NCBI GenBank assembly: GCA_963971165.1
Contig: OZ020189.1
Location: forward strand, 76,651,659 to 76,715,658
Reading direction: 5' to 3'
DNA length: 64,000 bases
Source of the DNA: Philopedon plagiatum
Lineage: Eukaryota > Arthropoda > Insecta > Coleoptera > Curculionidae
In this document: piece by piece, positions 11,969-23,660 of the stretch
Layout: each line of letters begins with the position of its first letter
Position numbering within the stretch: position 1 is the first letter of the stretch
Made by a program: the position numbers and the translations under genes
Notes under the pieces: generated by a model
Databases searched by the model: none
Seen by the model: only the letters and a program-made list of their open reading frames with translations
What the model was told of the DNA's origin: nothing

Positions 11969-11974
11969 AAAATT

Positions 11975-14900
11975 TGCGACGCACTTTGTTCAAAAAAAAG
12001 GTGTTTGATTAAAAACCGTCAAAGATACTATGATGAGTATCATTGACCAAGTACTTACCGCTTAACTTGAAAACATTAAAATCACTCTTAAAGGTACTCT
12101 AGAGAAAAACACAGGAACAACAGGGTGTTCTGAGGGAAGCAGGTGTAGTAGAGCGCGTTGCAAATTAGCCCTCAGCTCAGTTAGGCTGGGTAGGTTCTAT
12201 TGGACGCCACCAGTTTTTACACCGACACAAACTGGAAGTCGCCTAGTTGGTCTAGGGACCTGCTTCTCACACAACAATCCCGCTATTCATAATGAAAATT
12301 AAAACACAGGGCGCAGTGAGCTGGATAAAAGAAAAACGGAATACATTTACCACTGTACATATATTTACAGATAATAATAAAAAAAAACAAGTGTTTACAG
12401 TTGGTATACACACAAAACAATTGAAAATTGGGCGATTTTTTTTTTGCCCCCGCAAGATAGAAAAAGTTACATTAAGTAAAAAAGAAATAAACTTCCTGAG
12501 GAAGTCTGTCCTCAGAAACACAAAAATAAGCTGGCTCCTTAGCCCCTACTGTGGACCATAGGAAGGCTGCTTAGCGCCCGCCAAAAGAAATAGGGATGCC
12601 TTGTATCCCCTACAGGAGTAGGGAGGTTCGTGGCCCCTACCAAGGACCCTAGGAATAAAACAATTCCCAGTAGTTACAGTAATTCAACTTTAATTAATAA
12701 AAAAAAATATATTTGAAGTTACGTTAATAATTACAAATAAAAATCAGAAGTTACGTTATTAGAAAAGATTACTATTCAGAGAGAGACAATTGACTTGAAT
12801 TAAAGCGCCGAAATCTAACAATTTTTTTTTTCATATTAATTAATTAATTTAATATTAAAAGAGAAAGCCATTGGCTTAAACTGAATCGAAAAATTTGGAT
12901 AAGTAGAAAAATATGTAAAAATAAGAAGCTACGTCAATATAAAAAAAAACCACTAATAAAAGAGAAAGTAATTATTTGCAAAATTTAAACGAGCTTAGGA
13001 TAATATTAAAAAGTTACCTTAATAAACAAAGTTAATATTTGGATAAATAATTTACTGAAACTAATCCGCAAAATTTAAGAATATTAGATAAAAGGCTAAT
13101 AATAAATGAGAAAGTCAGTGGCCTGAAATCAATCGCAGAATTTTAGTTAAGTTAGAAAAAACAAAGTGTGAAGTTACTTTAATTAAAAAAAAAACTATCA
13201 ATAAAATAAGTAATCGCTGAAAACCAGATTGCAAAATTTAAACAAACTCATGGTAAGATTTAAAAAAAGTTACGTTACTAAACAAAAGAAATTATTACGC
13301 AAGGGCATTGATAACTAAATAAAATTGTACAGTTCCTTGATACTCAGCGATAAGCGTTAATATTTACAAAAATTAAATGTTCATCAACTGACCAGTTTAG
13401 CACTTCATTATGTTATCTTACATTAACAATAAAAAAAAAAATAATAAAAGTACAACAAAAGCAAAAATAATCGATAATTAAATCACAAGTTCACGCAAGA
13501 TTACAGGTATAAACAAAGCAAAAGGCTTAAGCGAAGCCAAAAGAAGTAAAATAATTAAAACCTCAAACCCCTATAGTAGCTTGACTCAAAAGCTAAGCGT
13601 TAACACTACTCGTGTAAATAAAGTGGATCAATGTAAGATAACACAAGAATAATAATTGACTTCACAAAAATTTTAATCATTTAAATTAAGAGAAAGCACC
13701 CTGTATAGGGAGAAACCGTTCGAATATTAACAATGAAAATACACACCGTTTATGTACCTTTATAAAACACAAAGCTTAAATTACAAGCAAATAAATCGCT
13801 AAAGCAAGGCAGCTACTATATATAACTACTTTAGGTTCCCAAAGCAAATAATATGATAATAACAAAAGTATTACATTAACTATCTACAAGGCAAGTATGT
13901 AGCTACCCTCTGTCCCAAATCGTACGATATAATAAATGGGTGTAAAACATGTACGAGCTATAATAAGTTACTTTACCCCAAAATTATAGTCAGATGTCAA
14001 ATTTGCAAATTAAATAGTAGGTTGATTGACCCCTCTAAAAACGTAAAAATATTATTTAACCAAATCTTTATACCAAAAGCAAAAACAAATCTAAATTATC
14101 CAACTTCCCAGAGATAAAACCCGTGAAACCCTGAGCCCGTACATATTTTAACTCATAAAAAAAGGTTTTGTGGCACTTATTCAGAACACAAATTCCCTTA
14201 TAACTATATAAATCACTGCTTGAAATGAGTACTACAGTTAGCCCAATTTACTCCTGCATGTGTTTTGCGGTAAAGTTATTAAAAAAAAAAAAAGGAAACG
14301 ATTTAAACAATCTACATTTACTAAGATAGTTACTGACGTACTTAAAATCAAATAAAATCTGGCTCGTAAGCTGGTATAAAGAGGTCTTAAACAAAAATTA
14401 TAGATTGTACGAGCTTTACTGCCAACCATCAAGACTGAAAAAGTTATTCGCAAATTAGGTAAAGTGATATTAATATTTAAGAAATTGAAGGCTTGACTAT
14501 TATATTAATAGTTTAATCAGTTATTATTATTCAAAATAAGAAGTAGCACACCGAGCTACAAAACTAGGCTTAGAACAAAATACTTTAAAACCGAGTTTCA
14601 ACAATTACGGTTCGCTAAAATTTTAATTAAAATTTAGGGACACAAAATGGGCAAATACGTATCTAAGAAAAAGGCAAGGCCCTAAACAAAAAAACTTCAA
14701 GCTTCAAGGTTTAACTTACCCCTTTATCCAAGATAAGGAGGGCTTGACAAACTAAATTCCAGAACTGCAGGCAGCAAAGGTTACCACAGTGTTTGGACCT
14801 CCAAACTGTTGCCGATGTTCGTGGCTTGATAGAAATAAAGAAAGGAATCCTTAGTCATTGAAAAATTTTACCATGCACGTGGCAGACTAGCAAAAAAACC

Positions 14901-15957
14901 ATCTATATAAAAAAAGCACTCACCTATCATCGAAGTCGCCCAAAAATATCCTGCGTCTTGCAGAAACAAATTCTTCAAGAATTTAAACGCGGTCCCTGAC
15001 TTTTTAATCCAAAAAAAAAAACTAGAATTTCCAAATTGAAATTTTCAGATAGGGACCATGGAACAATTGCTTCGAAGGATAGAGTGGAAGTCACCGGCCT
15101 ATGCCTCGTGTCGGAAGAATCATATGACACTTCCTCCCACCACAGACACATATCCAAGATGGTTCCGAAGAATTTCCGCCCTGCACTGATTACTCCAACT
15201 GTCGCCACGCCACCAAACAAAGACACTACTATTGTACAGAGACCCCGGGCGTGAAACAATAAAGTCACGGAAATACAGAAAGTTATACCTACGCCGGTGG
15301 CCTGAACAAAATAGCAACGAAAGCCTGCCAAACCCACGCGAAAATGCTTAACGATACAGTACAAATTTTACCCCTCCGGTTTGGCAGCACTGCAAGACTC
15401 TGACAGTGTCAGCCTGTCAGTTCAACCAAAAATTCTAACCTTCTCATATAACTCAATTAAATGTTTACAAAATTCAAAACAAGATCTTGGAAAAGAAAAG
15501 AGAAGGAAATCTTGGAGTTTAATTAATAGAGAACGCTAGATTCAGAAATCCAGGACAGTGAAGGCAGTGGAAAACACCGGGATTAAATCTCATTCAAAAT
15601 GTAGGTAGTCTTTTAAAATTTATTCTCTAAAAATATGTTATCATAAATAGACTAAAGGCGACTGTCTGTACACACAGGAAGGCCTTAAGCAAGGCGAAAA
15701 TTCAGGCCCAAGCCAGAAAGAAAGATTTTAAAGCAGACTACAACAGATGGACAAGCTCATGTTAAGCCGATTTGGACCAGATAAAAGGGCAATCAACACC
15801 CCCAGGGGGTAGCCTGGACAGCAAGGGAAGGGGGTCACATAGCGGAAGAACGAAAATAGATCTTCTGAATCAAGGTAAACAACTAAGAAAACAGGCGTTC
15901 GTGAATAAACTAATTATTAGAACAAAACTAATTCGGTGACAAAAATGACCTGTCACA
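11975..15957 (-). repeat. 5' LTR of the Gypsy element, 3983 bp
   Basis: Runs on the minus strand from TGTGACAGG (15957) to GTCGCA (11975), giving the usual TG...CA termini. It should hold the promoter and polyadenylation signal. Two good splice-donor matches lie inside on the minus strand: GATAG|GTGAGTGC at about 14923 and GGG|GTAAGTT near 14715. A 129-codon hydrophobic frame (14975-15364) starts at TTG and is of doubtful meaning. At 3.98 kb this is one of the longer LTRs one meets in animal Gypsy elements. Confidence 0.93.
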
Positions 15958-16526
15958 AGGTAGTCAGTTGATTAGACAACTCGAAGAAAGCCTGTTGTGC
16001 TCGGGCACAGAAATAAAAGTCGGTCAAGTGTATGACCAAATATCCGCACAAGTTAGGTGCAATTTAATGTCGGTGTGAAGTATTAAGTTCGGGAAAAAGT
16101 CCCTTCTTATTCAGGTTTTGAGAACCTTTCTTATTCGGGTCATTAAACCTTTCTGTCTACAGGCACAGTCCTGTCTCTCTTCAGAGCTAAGCTCAAGTAC
16201 TTTCGGCCTAAGAGCCAACCAAGGAGATAATAATCCTTTACTCAACTTCGTGATAATAACCTATATAAATTTTACAGAAGAAAAAGTAAAATCTCGAAAT
16301 GTTATGAAGATTGAAATGTTGCACAATTGTCAGAGTCTATAGTTGTGTTGTGTAAATATGTAAATAACTGTAAATATACAAAGTGTTTAGTGGAATAGAT
16401 GTCTTTTTATGCCTACAAGTCGCAGCTGCAAGAGATTTCGCAAACCAGATGAAAACTGAACCAGCTACTATGGAAATAGTTTACAGTAAGTGGAGGTAGG
16501 GTTTATACTAGAGCCTTACTCTTCCA
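15958..16526 (+). repeat. BEL 5' LTR, 3' portion
   Basis: Collinear with 21174-21742. It ends in TTCCA three bases before the primer-binding site. It starts abruptly at the end of the Gypsy LTR, which marks the Gypsy insertion point within this LTR; the first bases after the junction (AGGTA) are the expected right half of a target duplication whose partner lies outside the window. Confidence 0.9.
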
Positions 16527-16529
16527 TTT

Positions 16530-16546
16530 TGGTCCTTCGAGACGGA
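16530..16546 (+). other. BEL primer-binding site, probably tRNA-Tyr
   Basis: TGGTCCTTCGAGACGGA begins with the TGG that pairs with CCA and continues as the complement of an acceptor stem and T-arm resembling insect tRNA-Tyr. Position just after the LTR supports it; the tRNA identity is from memory. Confidence 0.7.
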
Positions 16547-17750
16547 TAATTCATCCAAATGTGGGTATTTCAAGCCAGAAAAACCGTTCAGTTTAAGTAA
16601 AATACATAAACTTCACTTAAAGAAAAAGTAGAGACTTTCAAGTAAGTACAAAACATTTCATTTAAACAAGTTCGTGACTTCAAATTTCATATAAACAATA
16701 AATTAAAAAACTTACTAATCATACTGCCAAAGTGACAGCTTCCGTCAAAACATCATCTGTCAGAGTGACAGCATCTGTCAAAGTGACAACTAAAGAAAAA
16801 CAATAACTTTATATAATATATAATATAAAATATAAACAATAACTATATATTGTTTGTTTACAAATATATTTCAAGTGTGTTTATTCAAATTTAAATGATT
16901 TACACAGGTAAAAAAGCCTTAGCAAAAGATGAACACTTTTTAAAAGTAATAATTAATAATTTTTTAATTTTATGTGATTTTTCTAATAAATACAAATATT
17001 TTTGACTAGTTCACTTTTTGTTGGACTGTTACCTTGAGTACAAAGTGTACTAAAAAATTTAATTGTTGATTTTTTCGATATAACTGTTCAAAATTGATAA
17101 AATGTTGTAGTCCAATGTATTTCAACATATTTATTTTGTTTTTTTTTTGGATCATTTTTGTAGAACAATCCAAAGTGTTTGCAAGATCAATCTAAAGTTT
17201 CATAATTGCATTCATACAGTGTTCTGCAAAAGTGTTCAAAAATTATATATTTGATTTTTTAAAGGTATTTCAGTTTATGATGTATACTTGGGCATTAGAT
17301 GCCAGGTAAGTTATTTTGGCTGATTGTTGATTTGACATTTATGATTTGTTTTCTGTAAAACATATAAAAATTGTGTTTTTTATTGATAACATTTGGAAAA
17401 TTAGTGTTTTTTTTCTGATTGATAACATTTGATTTGATTTGTCTGTGTAATAGTGCCTACAAATAGTAAGGACTTACATGTCTATTGATATAATTTCGGA
17501 TTTTTATTCATAAAAAATTATAGGGGTTTACTCTGATATTTAAGTACCTACGTACATGTTTTTAAAACAGTTTTTCATTATACTGGCTGTCACAAAAATA
17601 AAAATATTTATAATTTCAATATTTATTTTTTAAATAAATATTTTTCTGCGTTTCTAATTAAAACCTAGAATACCGGGTGTGACCAAGAAATAATATTATT
17701 TTTTTTGAATTTCTTTTTAAACCAATTTAAAATATTTGTACGGTTCAAAA
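16547..17750 (+). other. BEL 5' untranslated leader
   Basis: About 1.2 kb of AT-rich DNA with no coding frame before the gag start. A short cluster of (C)TGTCAAAGTGACAG-like near-palindromes occurs three times at about 16724-16790. Confidence 0.7.
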
Positions 17751-19838
17751 ATGGATTTAGACACTCTAATCACGCGTGTCAAAAATTGGGTCGAATTAAA
17801 TAAAGATAACCCAATCGATTTCAAACAATTTCAATTACGAGAAGAACTCATAAGAAAGGCTTTCGAAAAATACTCTGATGCTCAAGATAGCATCGAGATT
17901 TTGGACACAAGTGACACCGAGGACAGAGTCGATGTAGACGATAAATATTGTTTAACTTTAGCAACTATTATCAACTATGTTGAAAAATTTTCTACAACAG
18001 CCAATGCGCAGAGTAGGCCGCCTAGCCCAGTTCAGGTGCCAAGTACACCTAACGTAAAATTACCGGATTTGAAAATAACGCCTTTTGATGGGCAAATCTC
18101 AGAATTTAAGTCTTTTATGGAATTATTTTCAGCATTAGTTATTAATCATTCAGGATTAACGGACATTCAGAGATTTGCTTATTTGAAATCTGCGCTAAAA
18201 GGCGAAGCATTAAAATTAGTTGATTGATTGGAGCTAATAGGGGACAATTTTCAAGTTGCAATTGACATTTTAAAGAAAAGATATGAAAATTTAACTTGTG
18301 TAATAAATAGTTATTTGAATAATATTTTAGATATACCGCCTATTACTAAATGTACTTCTGTGACATTACGAGATTTTATTGCAAATTTAAGAAAAAATAC
18401 AGAATCACTTAAAAAATTTAAACTTGATGAAAAAGACCTTCTCGAATATATCTTAGTTTTCATGTTCGAAAATAAATTAGATTTTGGCACAAGACGAGCT
18501 TTTGAATTAGATCGTGACCTTGACGAGTTACCTGCGTTAGAAGATTTTTTCGAATTTTTGGAAATGAGATGTATTGTGTACGAAAATTTATCAAGTGGTG
18601 AATCACGACCTTCACCAAAAAACGCTAGAAGCTCTTTACATACGAGCCAACAACCAAACGAACAGGTTCAAGGCGAATCGCGACCTTCACCAAGAGACGA
18701 GCGAATTTCTTTACATACAAATCTCCAACCAAACAAACAAGTTCAAGTGAAACATTGTATAGTTTGTCGCGTTTCAGGACATAGAATTTATTCGTGTCCA
18801 AGGTTCTCTCAGTTTTCTTATATTGAAAAAACTAAATTTATAAAGTTAAAACATTTATGTTATAATTGTCTAGGTCGTCACAAATTTCAGGACTGCGGGT
18901 CCACTCAAAAATGTAAAATCTGTAATGAAAAACATCACACTCTTTTACATCAAAATCCAAGATTTAAGAATAATGTACAGGGTGTGCAAAATTCTCAAAA
19001 TACAAACTTTAAAAATTTAAATTTTCAAATTCAAAATAATTCATTGTCCACTTCATTAAACAATCAAAATTCCAAAATGAACGCTCATAGCTCTCAAAAC
19101 TCACAAAATTTCGCACCAAGTGATCAAAATCGCCGTTTTCAAAAATCTCAGACTGCTAATCAGCAAAAAGCACCGGATGCTAATAGATCAATTTCACTCT
19201 CAGCGCTCACAACAAAAGAATCTCACGTGCTCCTAGCGACAGCACAAGTTACTTTGTATTCCAAACAAGGTAGCCCCGTTAACGCAAAAGTTATGTTGGA
19301 TAGTGGAAGCCAAAGTTCTTTCATTACTCAAAGATTAGTAGATAAACTTCAGTGTACTCCCTACCGAAAAGTTTTAAATACTTCAGGCATCTCTCAAAAC
19401 AGCATCCTGTCAAATAAAATGGCAGATGTGTGTATTCATTCTAAAAAGGACGATAGTAAAAAATTCTTAGTTTCTTGCGTACTGTTAGACAACATAACCT
19501 ATCAACTACCACAAGCACCAATTCAAGCAAATAAATTGCAAGTTCCAGAAGAAATCGCTGCAGACCTTGCTGATCCAAGCTTTTTCATACCATCAGATAT
19601 TGAAATGCTTCTCGGTGCAGATCTTTTCTATTCTATTATGACTACAGGAGTCCATAATTTGGAAAATGGATTTCCCACTCTACTCAATACTCATTTAGGC
19701 TGGATAATATCTGGCAACGTTCCTTCACGATTCATGTCATTTTCTGAAAACACTAAAGTTTCTCAGTCTCATACTCAAACCAAACATTCTGGAAATGAAC
19801 AAGACACTCAATGGCGTGACAGGTCGTCTCATTCTTGA
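17751..19838 (+). pseudogene. BEL/Pao Gag-protease, one in-frame stop
   Basis: The first ATG in a coding context is at 17751. The frame runs to a TGA at 18225-18227, then continues in the same frame to 19838, so a single nonsense change splits it. The first part contains the BEL-type capsid region (LKITPFDGQISEFKSF). The second holds a chain of Cys/His knuckles (CIVCRVSGHRIYSC, then CYNCLGRHKFQDC and CKICNEKHH), a Gln/Asn-rich linker, and the aspartic protease with MLDSGSQSSF, followed by GADLFY and GWIISG as in Pao/BEL peptidases. The frame stops soon after the protease, where reverse transcriptase should begin. Expected role in an intact element: particle formation and polyprotein cleavage. 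Confidence 0.9.
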
Positions 19839-20031
19839 AGTGCCTTGACCTTCAAACTGTGGCCTGCGAAATAGATTTCGCCCCTTTTGTTGCCGCTCGA
19901 GTGGCAAAGCCCAGTCTTATGGAAAAGACTTTCTTTCGCTTTAAAAGCATTCTCCGTTCAATGTTACATAGATGACATTTTCTATACTGTGACAGTTATG
20001 AAGTCATTGTTAAGGGACAAAACTTTTCTAC
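19839..20031 (+). pseudogene. Remnant of BEL reverse transcriptase
   Basis: Around 19960-19990 one frame reads CYIDDIFYT, which resembles the catalytic YxDD box of BEL reverse transcriptase, within otherwise uninterpretable sequence. Only about 0.8 kb separates the protease from the 3' polypurine tract, against several kilobases in a complete element, so pol was lost by internal deletion. The match is short and could be coincidence. Confidence 0.45.
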
Positions 20032-20254
20032 TTCCTTGTTCAGGTCTTAGAACCTTCCTTGTTCAGGTCTTAGAACCTTCCTTGTTCAGGTCTTAAAACC
20101 TTCCTTGTTCAGGTCCTAGAACCTTCCTTGTTCGGGTCTTAGAACCTTCCTTGTTCAGGTCTTAGAACCTTCCTTGTTCAGGTCTTAGAACCTTCCTTGT
20201 TCAGGTCTTAGAACCTTCCTTGTTTAGGTCTTAGAACCTTCCTTGTTCGGGTCA
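20032..20254 (+). repeat. Ten-copy 23-bp tandem repeat
   Basis: The unit TTCCTTGTTCAGGTCTTAGAACC repeats at 20032, 20055, 20078 and so on to 20239, with few changes. A related pair (CTTATTCAGGTTTTGAGAAC) is inside the BEL LTR near 16107 and 21323, so the array seems to have grown from element sequence. Confidence 0.92.
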
Positions 20255-20304
20255 TTCGCACCCACCTCACTTCTTTTGGCCATCGGTGCCAGAAGAGGTC
20301 CCAC

Positions 20305-20430
20305 CAATTTTAGGCTATAGGTCTACTCTTGGGAAAAGTCCAACTTTTTTTTAGGCTATAGATCTACTTTCGGGTCATAGAACAGACCTCAGTTTTTAGG
20401 CTATAGGACTACTCTTGGGAAAAGTCCCAC
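20305..20430 (+). repeat. Three-copy TTTTAGGCTATAG repeat
   Basis: TTTTAGGCTATAGxxCTACT, twice followed by CTTGGGAAAAGTCC, occurs three times. It lies between the 23-bp array and the BEL polypurine tract and is part of the BEL 3' non-coding region. Confidence 0.75.
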
Positions 20431-20628
20431 CTTGCTCGGGTCATCAGTAATCATACTAGCTGATGGTCAACTTTATGTAATACAGAATGGATCGATTTCA
20501 AAAATTGAATTTACTTACAACTTTAATGGAGACCAATACCACCGGGAATTAAATTAATCTTCTTATGCGTGAGTAAGCAAACTCAACCGTTCACAATTTC
20601 CTCGATTTTGAAGCAAAAAGCCTTCAAC

Positions 20629-20646
20629 GGGGGGGGGGGGGGAGTA
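20629..20646 (+). other. BEL polypurine tract
   Basis: A run of 14 G followed by AGTA lies immediately before the LTR start TGTTGGGG. Length of the G-run may be affected by sequencing. Confidence 0.8.
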
Positions 20647-21742
20647 TGTTGGGGAATCCCAACAGTTTGTTCTAATTTCTATAATTCTATTTTTATTTCT
20701 AAATAAATATCAAAAGCCAAGCAGGTATAAAATCCCCTTCAAAATAAATACGCTCAAACTTGTTTTACTTGTAAATTTAACTCGCTTAATATACGCAGTT
20801 ATCGGCAAAATACAGAAACATTCTCGGTAAAAATATCTAAAAATAATCTTTCTTTACTTTGGTTTTTCTAAAAACGGCACGTTGTCGGCAAATATCAAAG
20901 GCCTAGTTTCATTTGAAATTCCTTAGTTTTATTGCCTTTGCGTTCTAAAATTACATTTCTCGGAAGCTCGTAAAATATGGTAGCAACCATGATAGAAAAT
21001 ACCAACTCCTTACGTCTCTGAACCGTACCAAGTTACAAGCTCTGCCTTTCCCTAGCCCCTACTGGTAGACGAGACTCGCGTGATCGCGAAACTGCCCTGC
21101 GGTTGGCCGCGTCCGTCATACCCTATCCTCGAGAAGATGCTACATTTTAGTTCGACTATTTCCCCATCGGGGAAGGTAGTCAGTTGATTAGACAACTCGA
21201 AGAAAGCCTGTTGTGCTCGGGCACAGAAATAAAAGTCTGTCAAGTGTATGACCAAATATTCGCACAAGTTAGGTGCAATTCAATGTCGGTGTGAAGTATT
21301 CAGTTCGGGAAAAAGTCCCTTCTTATTCAGGTTTTGAGAACCTTTCTTATTCGGGTCATTAAACCCTTCTGTCTACAGGCACAGTCCTGTCTCTCTTCTG
21401 AGCTAAGCTCAAGTACTTTCGGCCTAAGAGCCAACCAAGGAGATAATAATCCTTTACTCAACTTCGTGATAATAACCTATATAAATTTTACAGAAGAAAA
21501 AGTAAAATCTCGAAATGTTATGAAGATTGAAATGTTGCACAATTGTCAGAGTCTATAGTTGTGTTGTGTAAATATGTAAATAACTGTAAATATACAAAGT
21601 GTTTAGTGGAATAGATGTCTTTTTATGCCTACAAGTCGCAGCTGCAGGAGATTGCGCAAACCAGATGAAAACTGAACCAGCTACTATGGAAATAGTTCAC
21701 AGTAAGTGGAGGTAGGGTTTATACTAGAGCCTTACTGTTCCA
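20647..21742 (+). repeat. BEL 3' LTR, 1096 bp
   Basis: Starts TGTTGGGGAATCCCAACA, which itself folds as a 7-bp hairpin, and ends TTCCA. The last 569 bp match the 5' LTR fragment. Short frames on either strand inside it are not credible genes. Confidence 0.88.
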
Positions 21743-22257
21743 CAGTAATAATTTAAGACATAATTTAAATGTTAATTCCAACGATAAAATTAAATTTGAC
21801 AAAGTCAAGAAATGCTGCCACGAACATGTTGTAAAGGTAAACGGGAAAATAATTACGAAGTAATATGACCTCAAGTTATAATTTGTTGTGTTAATAAAAA
21901 TGAAGTTATATCTTTTTAATTGAGGGATTAAGGTATATGATATGTAACAAGGTTCGCGTAGAATTAGAAACTAAATCAAAAACCAATACTATTCAATTTA
22001 AAAGAAAATATTATATTGATCTGTACTGACTTTGTGAAGCACCCTGTGTACTCAAAACTATTTTTTTTTAATATAGACTAAGGAAAATCTATAAACTTTA
22101 TTTGAAACATGGTTTCATTTGGACAATGATGAAAATTGGACAGTGACGACGCTGTGCAGGTTTGTTTAGATTTGTTACAGAAAGTGATCAACTAATACTG
22201 ACCAAACCTAAGTAAATATCCACAGTATTCCTATTTTGTTACTAATGCCATTTCACT

Positions 22258-22412
22258 AGGCGCTTTGGCGCTTTTTTATTACAGAAGCTATTTCGTTACA
22301 ACGCTATTTTTATATAGCGCAATTTCATATGGCGCTATTATATTACAGCGCTGAAACAATAGCGCTATTTTGAATGGCTCTAATTTATGCGACGCTATTT
22401 CATCCCAGAGCC
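22258..22412 (+). repeat. Degenerate 16-bp tandem repeat, GCGCTATTTCATTACA-like
   Basis: About nine consecutive blocks of 14-18 bp begin with GCGCTATTT, AGCTATTTC, CGCTATTT, GCGCAATTT and similar words. The array is imperfect but the phase holds through the segment. Confidence 0.65.
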
Positions 22413-23269
22413 AAAAATTACAACCACTATTGTCAACCATCCTCGAAGAGTGTTAAGCTTCTTTCGATAAGAAAGGTAATCAATAATATAGATTCAAGTC
22501 CAAGGGAGACTAAATAATGCCTGGGGGCACGACATTGACGCCTCAATAGTAATATCTCAAATCTTAACACAATAAACCTAAAAACAGTCAAAAATTTTGG
22601 AAACTTAGGAAGCGAATCTCAATATAAATTATACAAATAATTAAAATTATTAATGATTGCAAAAACTATTACTAAAACAAAGGCTCAACTACAACAAACT
22701 GATTGGAAAACTTGAATAGCTGTTAGTGTGATGACTGTATGTATAGTTGTAAGTGAAAAGGAAATTCAGGCACGTGTAGAAGGGAGGGGGAGCAATGGTA
22801 GTATGTGATCACTTTCTTTATGACGCACCTGCGAAAAAGTTAAAGATTTTCTTTTTGGTAAGCTATTACAATGCAAAAGATAGATCGTTTAGTTCGAAAA
22901 AGCATTGCAATGAAGGTTGACAATTTTTGACTGCTGCCGTCCCATACCTAAGGGCCGTAGGCACCACTGCTCGCTTAATTAAGCTTTAGATTACATGCAA
23001 TAATTAACTAAATATCCTGATTAATATTATACCACCATACCATTATTATACCGCCCGCTGGTGGTATTCTATACCGGCTTTATTATTTATACCAGTTTGT
23101 TTGTAATAGTTTTTTTTATAAAGATAAATATTGTGAAGACCCTTATGTAATTTAACATAATTATTATTAATACATCATATTTGCAAAGATAAGTTTTTCT
23201 TAGCTTCTCCCTAATAATTTGTTAGTGATGTAAGATATCGATCAAATGGAGTCCGTGAAATATTTTTAA

Positions 23270-23660
23270 AAACCATATTTTCGAAACAATTTTTTTCGAC
23301 AGGATACATTTTCAAAAACCAGGTATATTTCCAAAAATATTTTTCCTAGTAACCATATTTTGATCAGATTTGTTCAAGCTTGTTTAGGTTAGCACTGGAT
23401 TTTTTCTGCCTTTTTTAATACCACCTAAATAAACTTTCCATTCCAAAGGCAAAAACTTTCCGTTCGAAAATAGTGTTCTCAAGAAATTAGTTTTCGAAAT
23501 TTTTTGATTCGAAAAGAATGTTTTGGAAAATTTAGATTTTCGAACATATTTATCCTTTCGAAAATTTAGTTTTTGAAATTACCTACTTATTTTCGATAAT
23601 TTCTTTTTCAAATATTTTAATTTTCGAAAATTATGTTTTCAAAAATTTGTTCCTGTCTCG
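23270..23660. repeat. TTTTCGAAA-rich low-complexity segment
   Basis: More than ten copies of TTTTCGAAA, TTCGAAAA or near variants are scattered over 390 bp without a strict period. No frame is present. Confidence 0.55.

Larger units (their letters stand above)
1..15957 (-). mobile_element. Ty3/Gypsy LTR retrotransposon, nearly complete
   Basis: The stretches 1-3763 and 12200-15957 are nearly identical direct repeats flanking one long minus-strand Gag-Pol frame. A primer-binding site adjoins the right repeat and a polypurine tract adjoins the left one, so transcription runs right to left and the right copy is the 5' LTR. By alignment with the right LTR the left one begins about 225 bp before the window, giving a total near 16.2 kb. 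By eye the two LTRs differ at roughly a dozen substitutions plus homopolymer lengths over 3.76 kb, so insertion was recent. No env-like frame is seen. The size is large for an insect Gypsy element because the LTRs are almost 4 kb and 2.7 kb of non-coding DNA lies between pol and the 3' LTR. Confidence 0.95.
15958..21742 (+). mobile_element. BEL/Pao LTR retrotransposon, internally deleted
   Basis: Direct repeats 15958-16526 and 21174-21742 align without a gap over 569 bp and differ at about ten positions by eye. The right copy continues upstream to a full LTR beginning at 20647 after a G-rich tract; the left copy lacks the first ~527 bp because the Gypsy element lies there. Between them are a leader, a BEL-type gag-protease region with one stop, and only a scrap of reverse transcriptase. 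Most of pol, with RNase H and integrase, is missing, so this copy cannot move by itself. Confidence 0.9.

Noticed and set aside
16118..16342. 74-codon frame repeated at 21334-21558
   Set aside because: It lies within the duplicated part of the BEL LTR, so identity follows from the LTR pair.
20032..20254. 23-bp array as a CRISPR or satellite
   Set aside because: Repeats are directly adjacent with no spacers and sit inside the BEL element.
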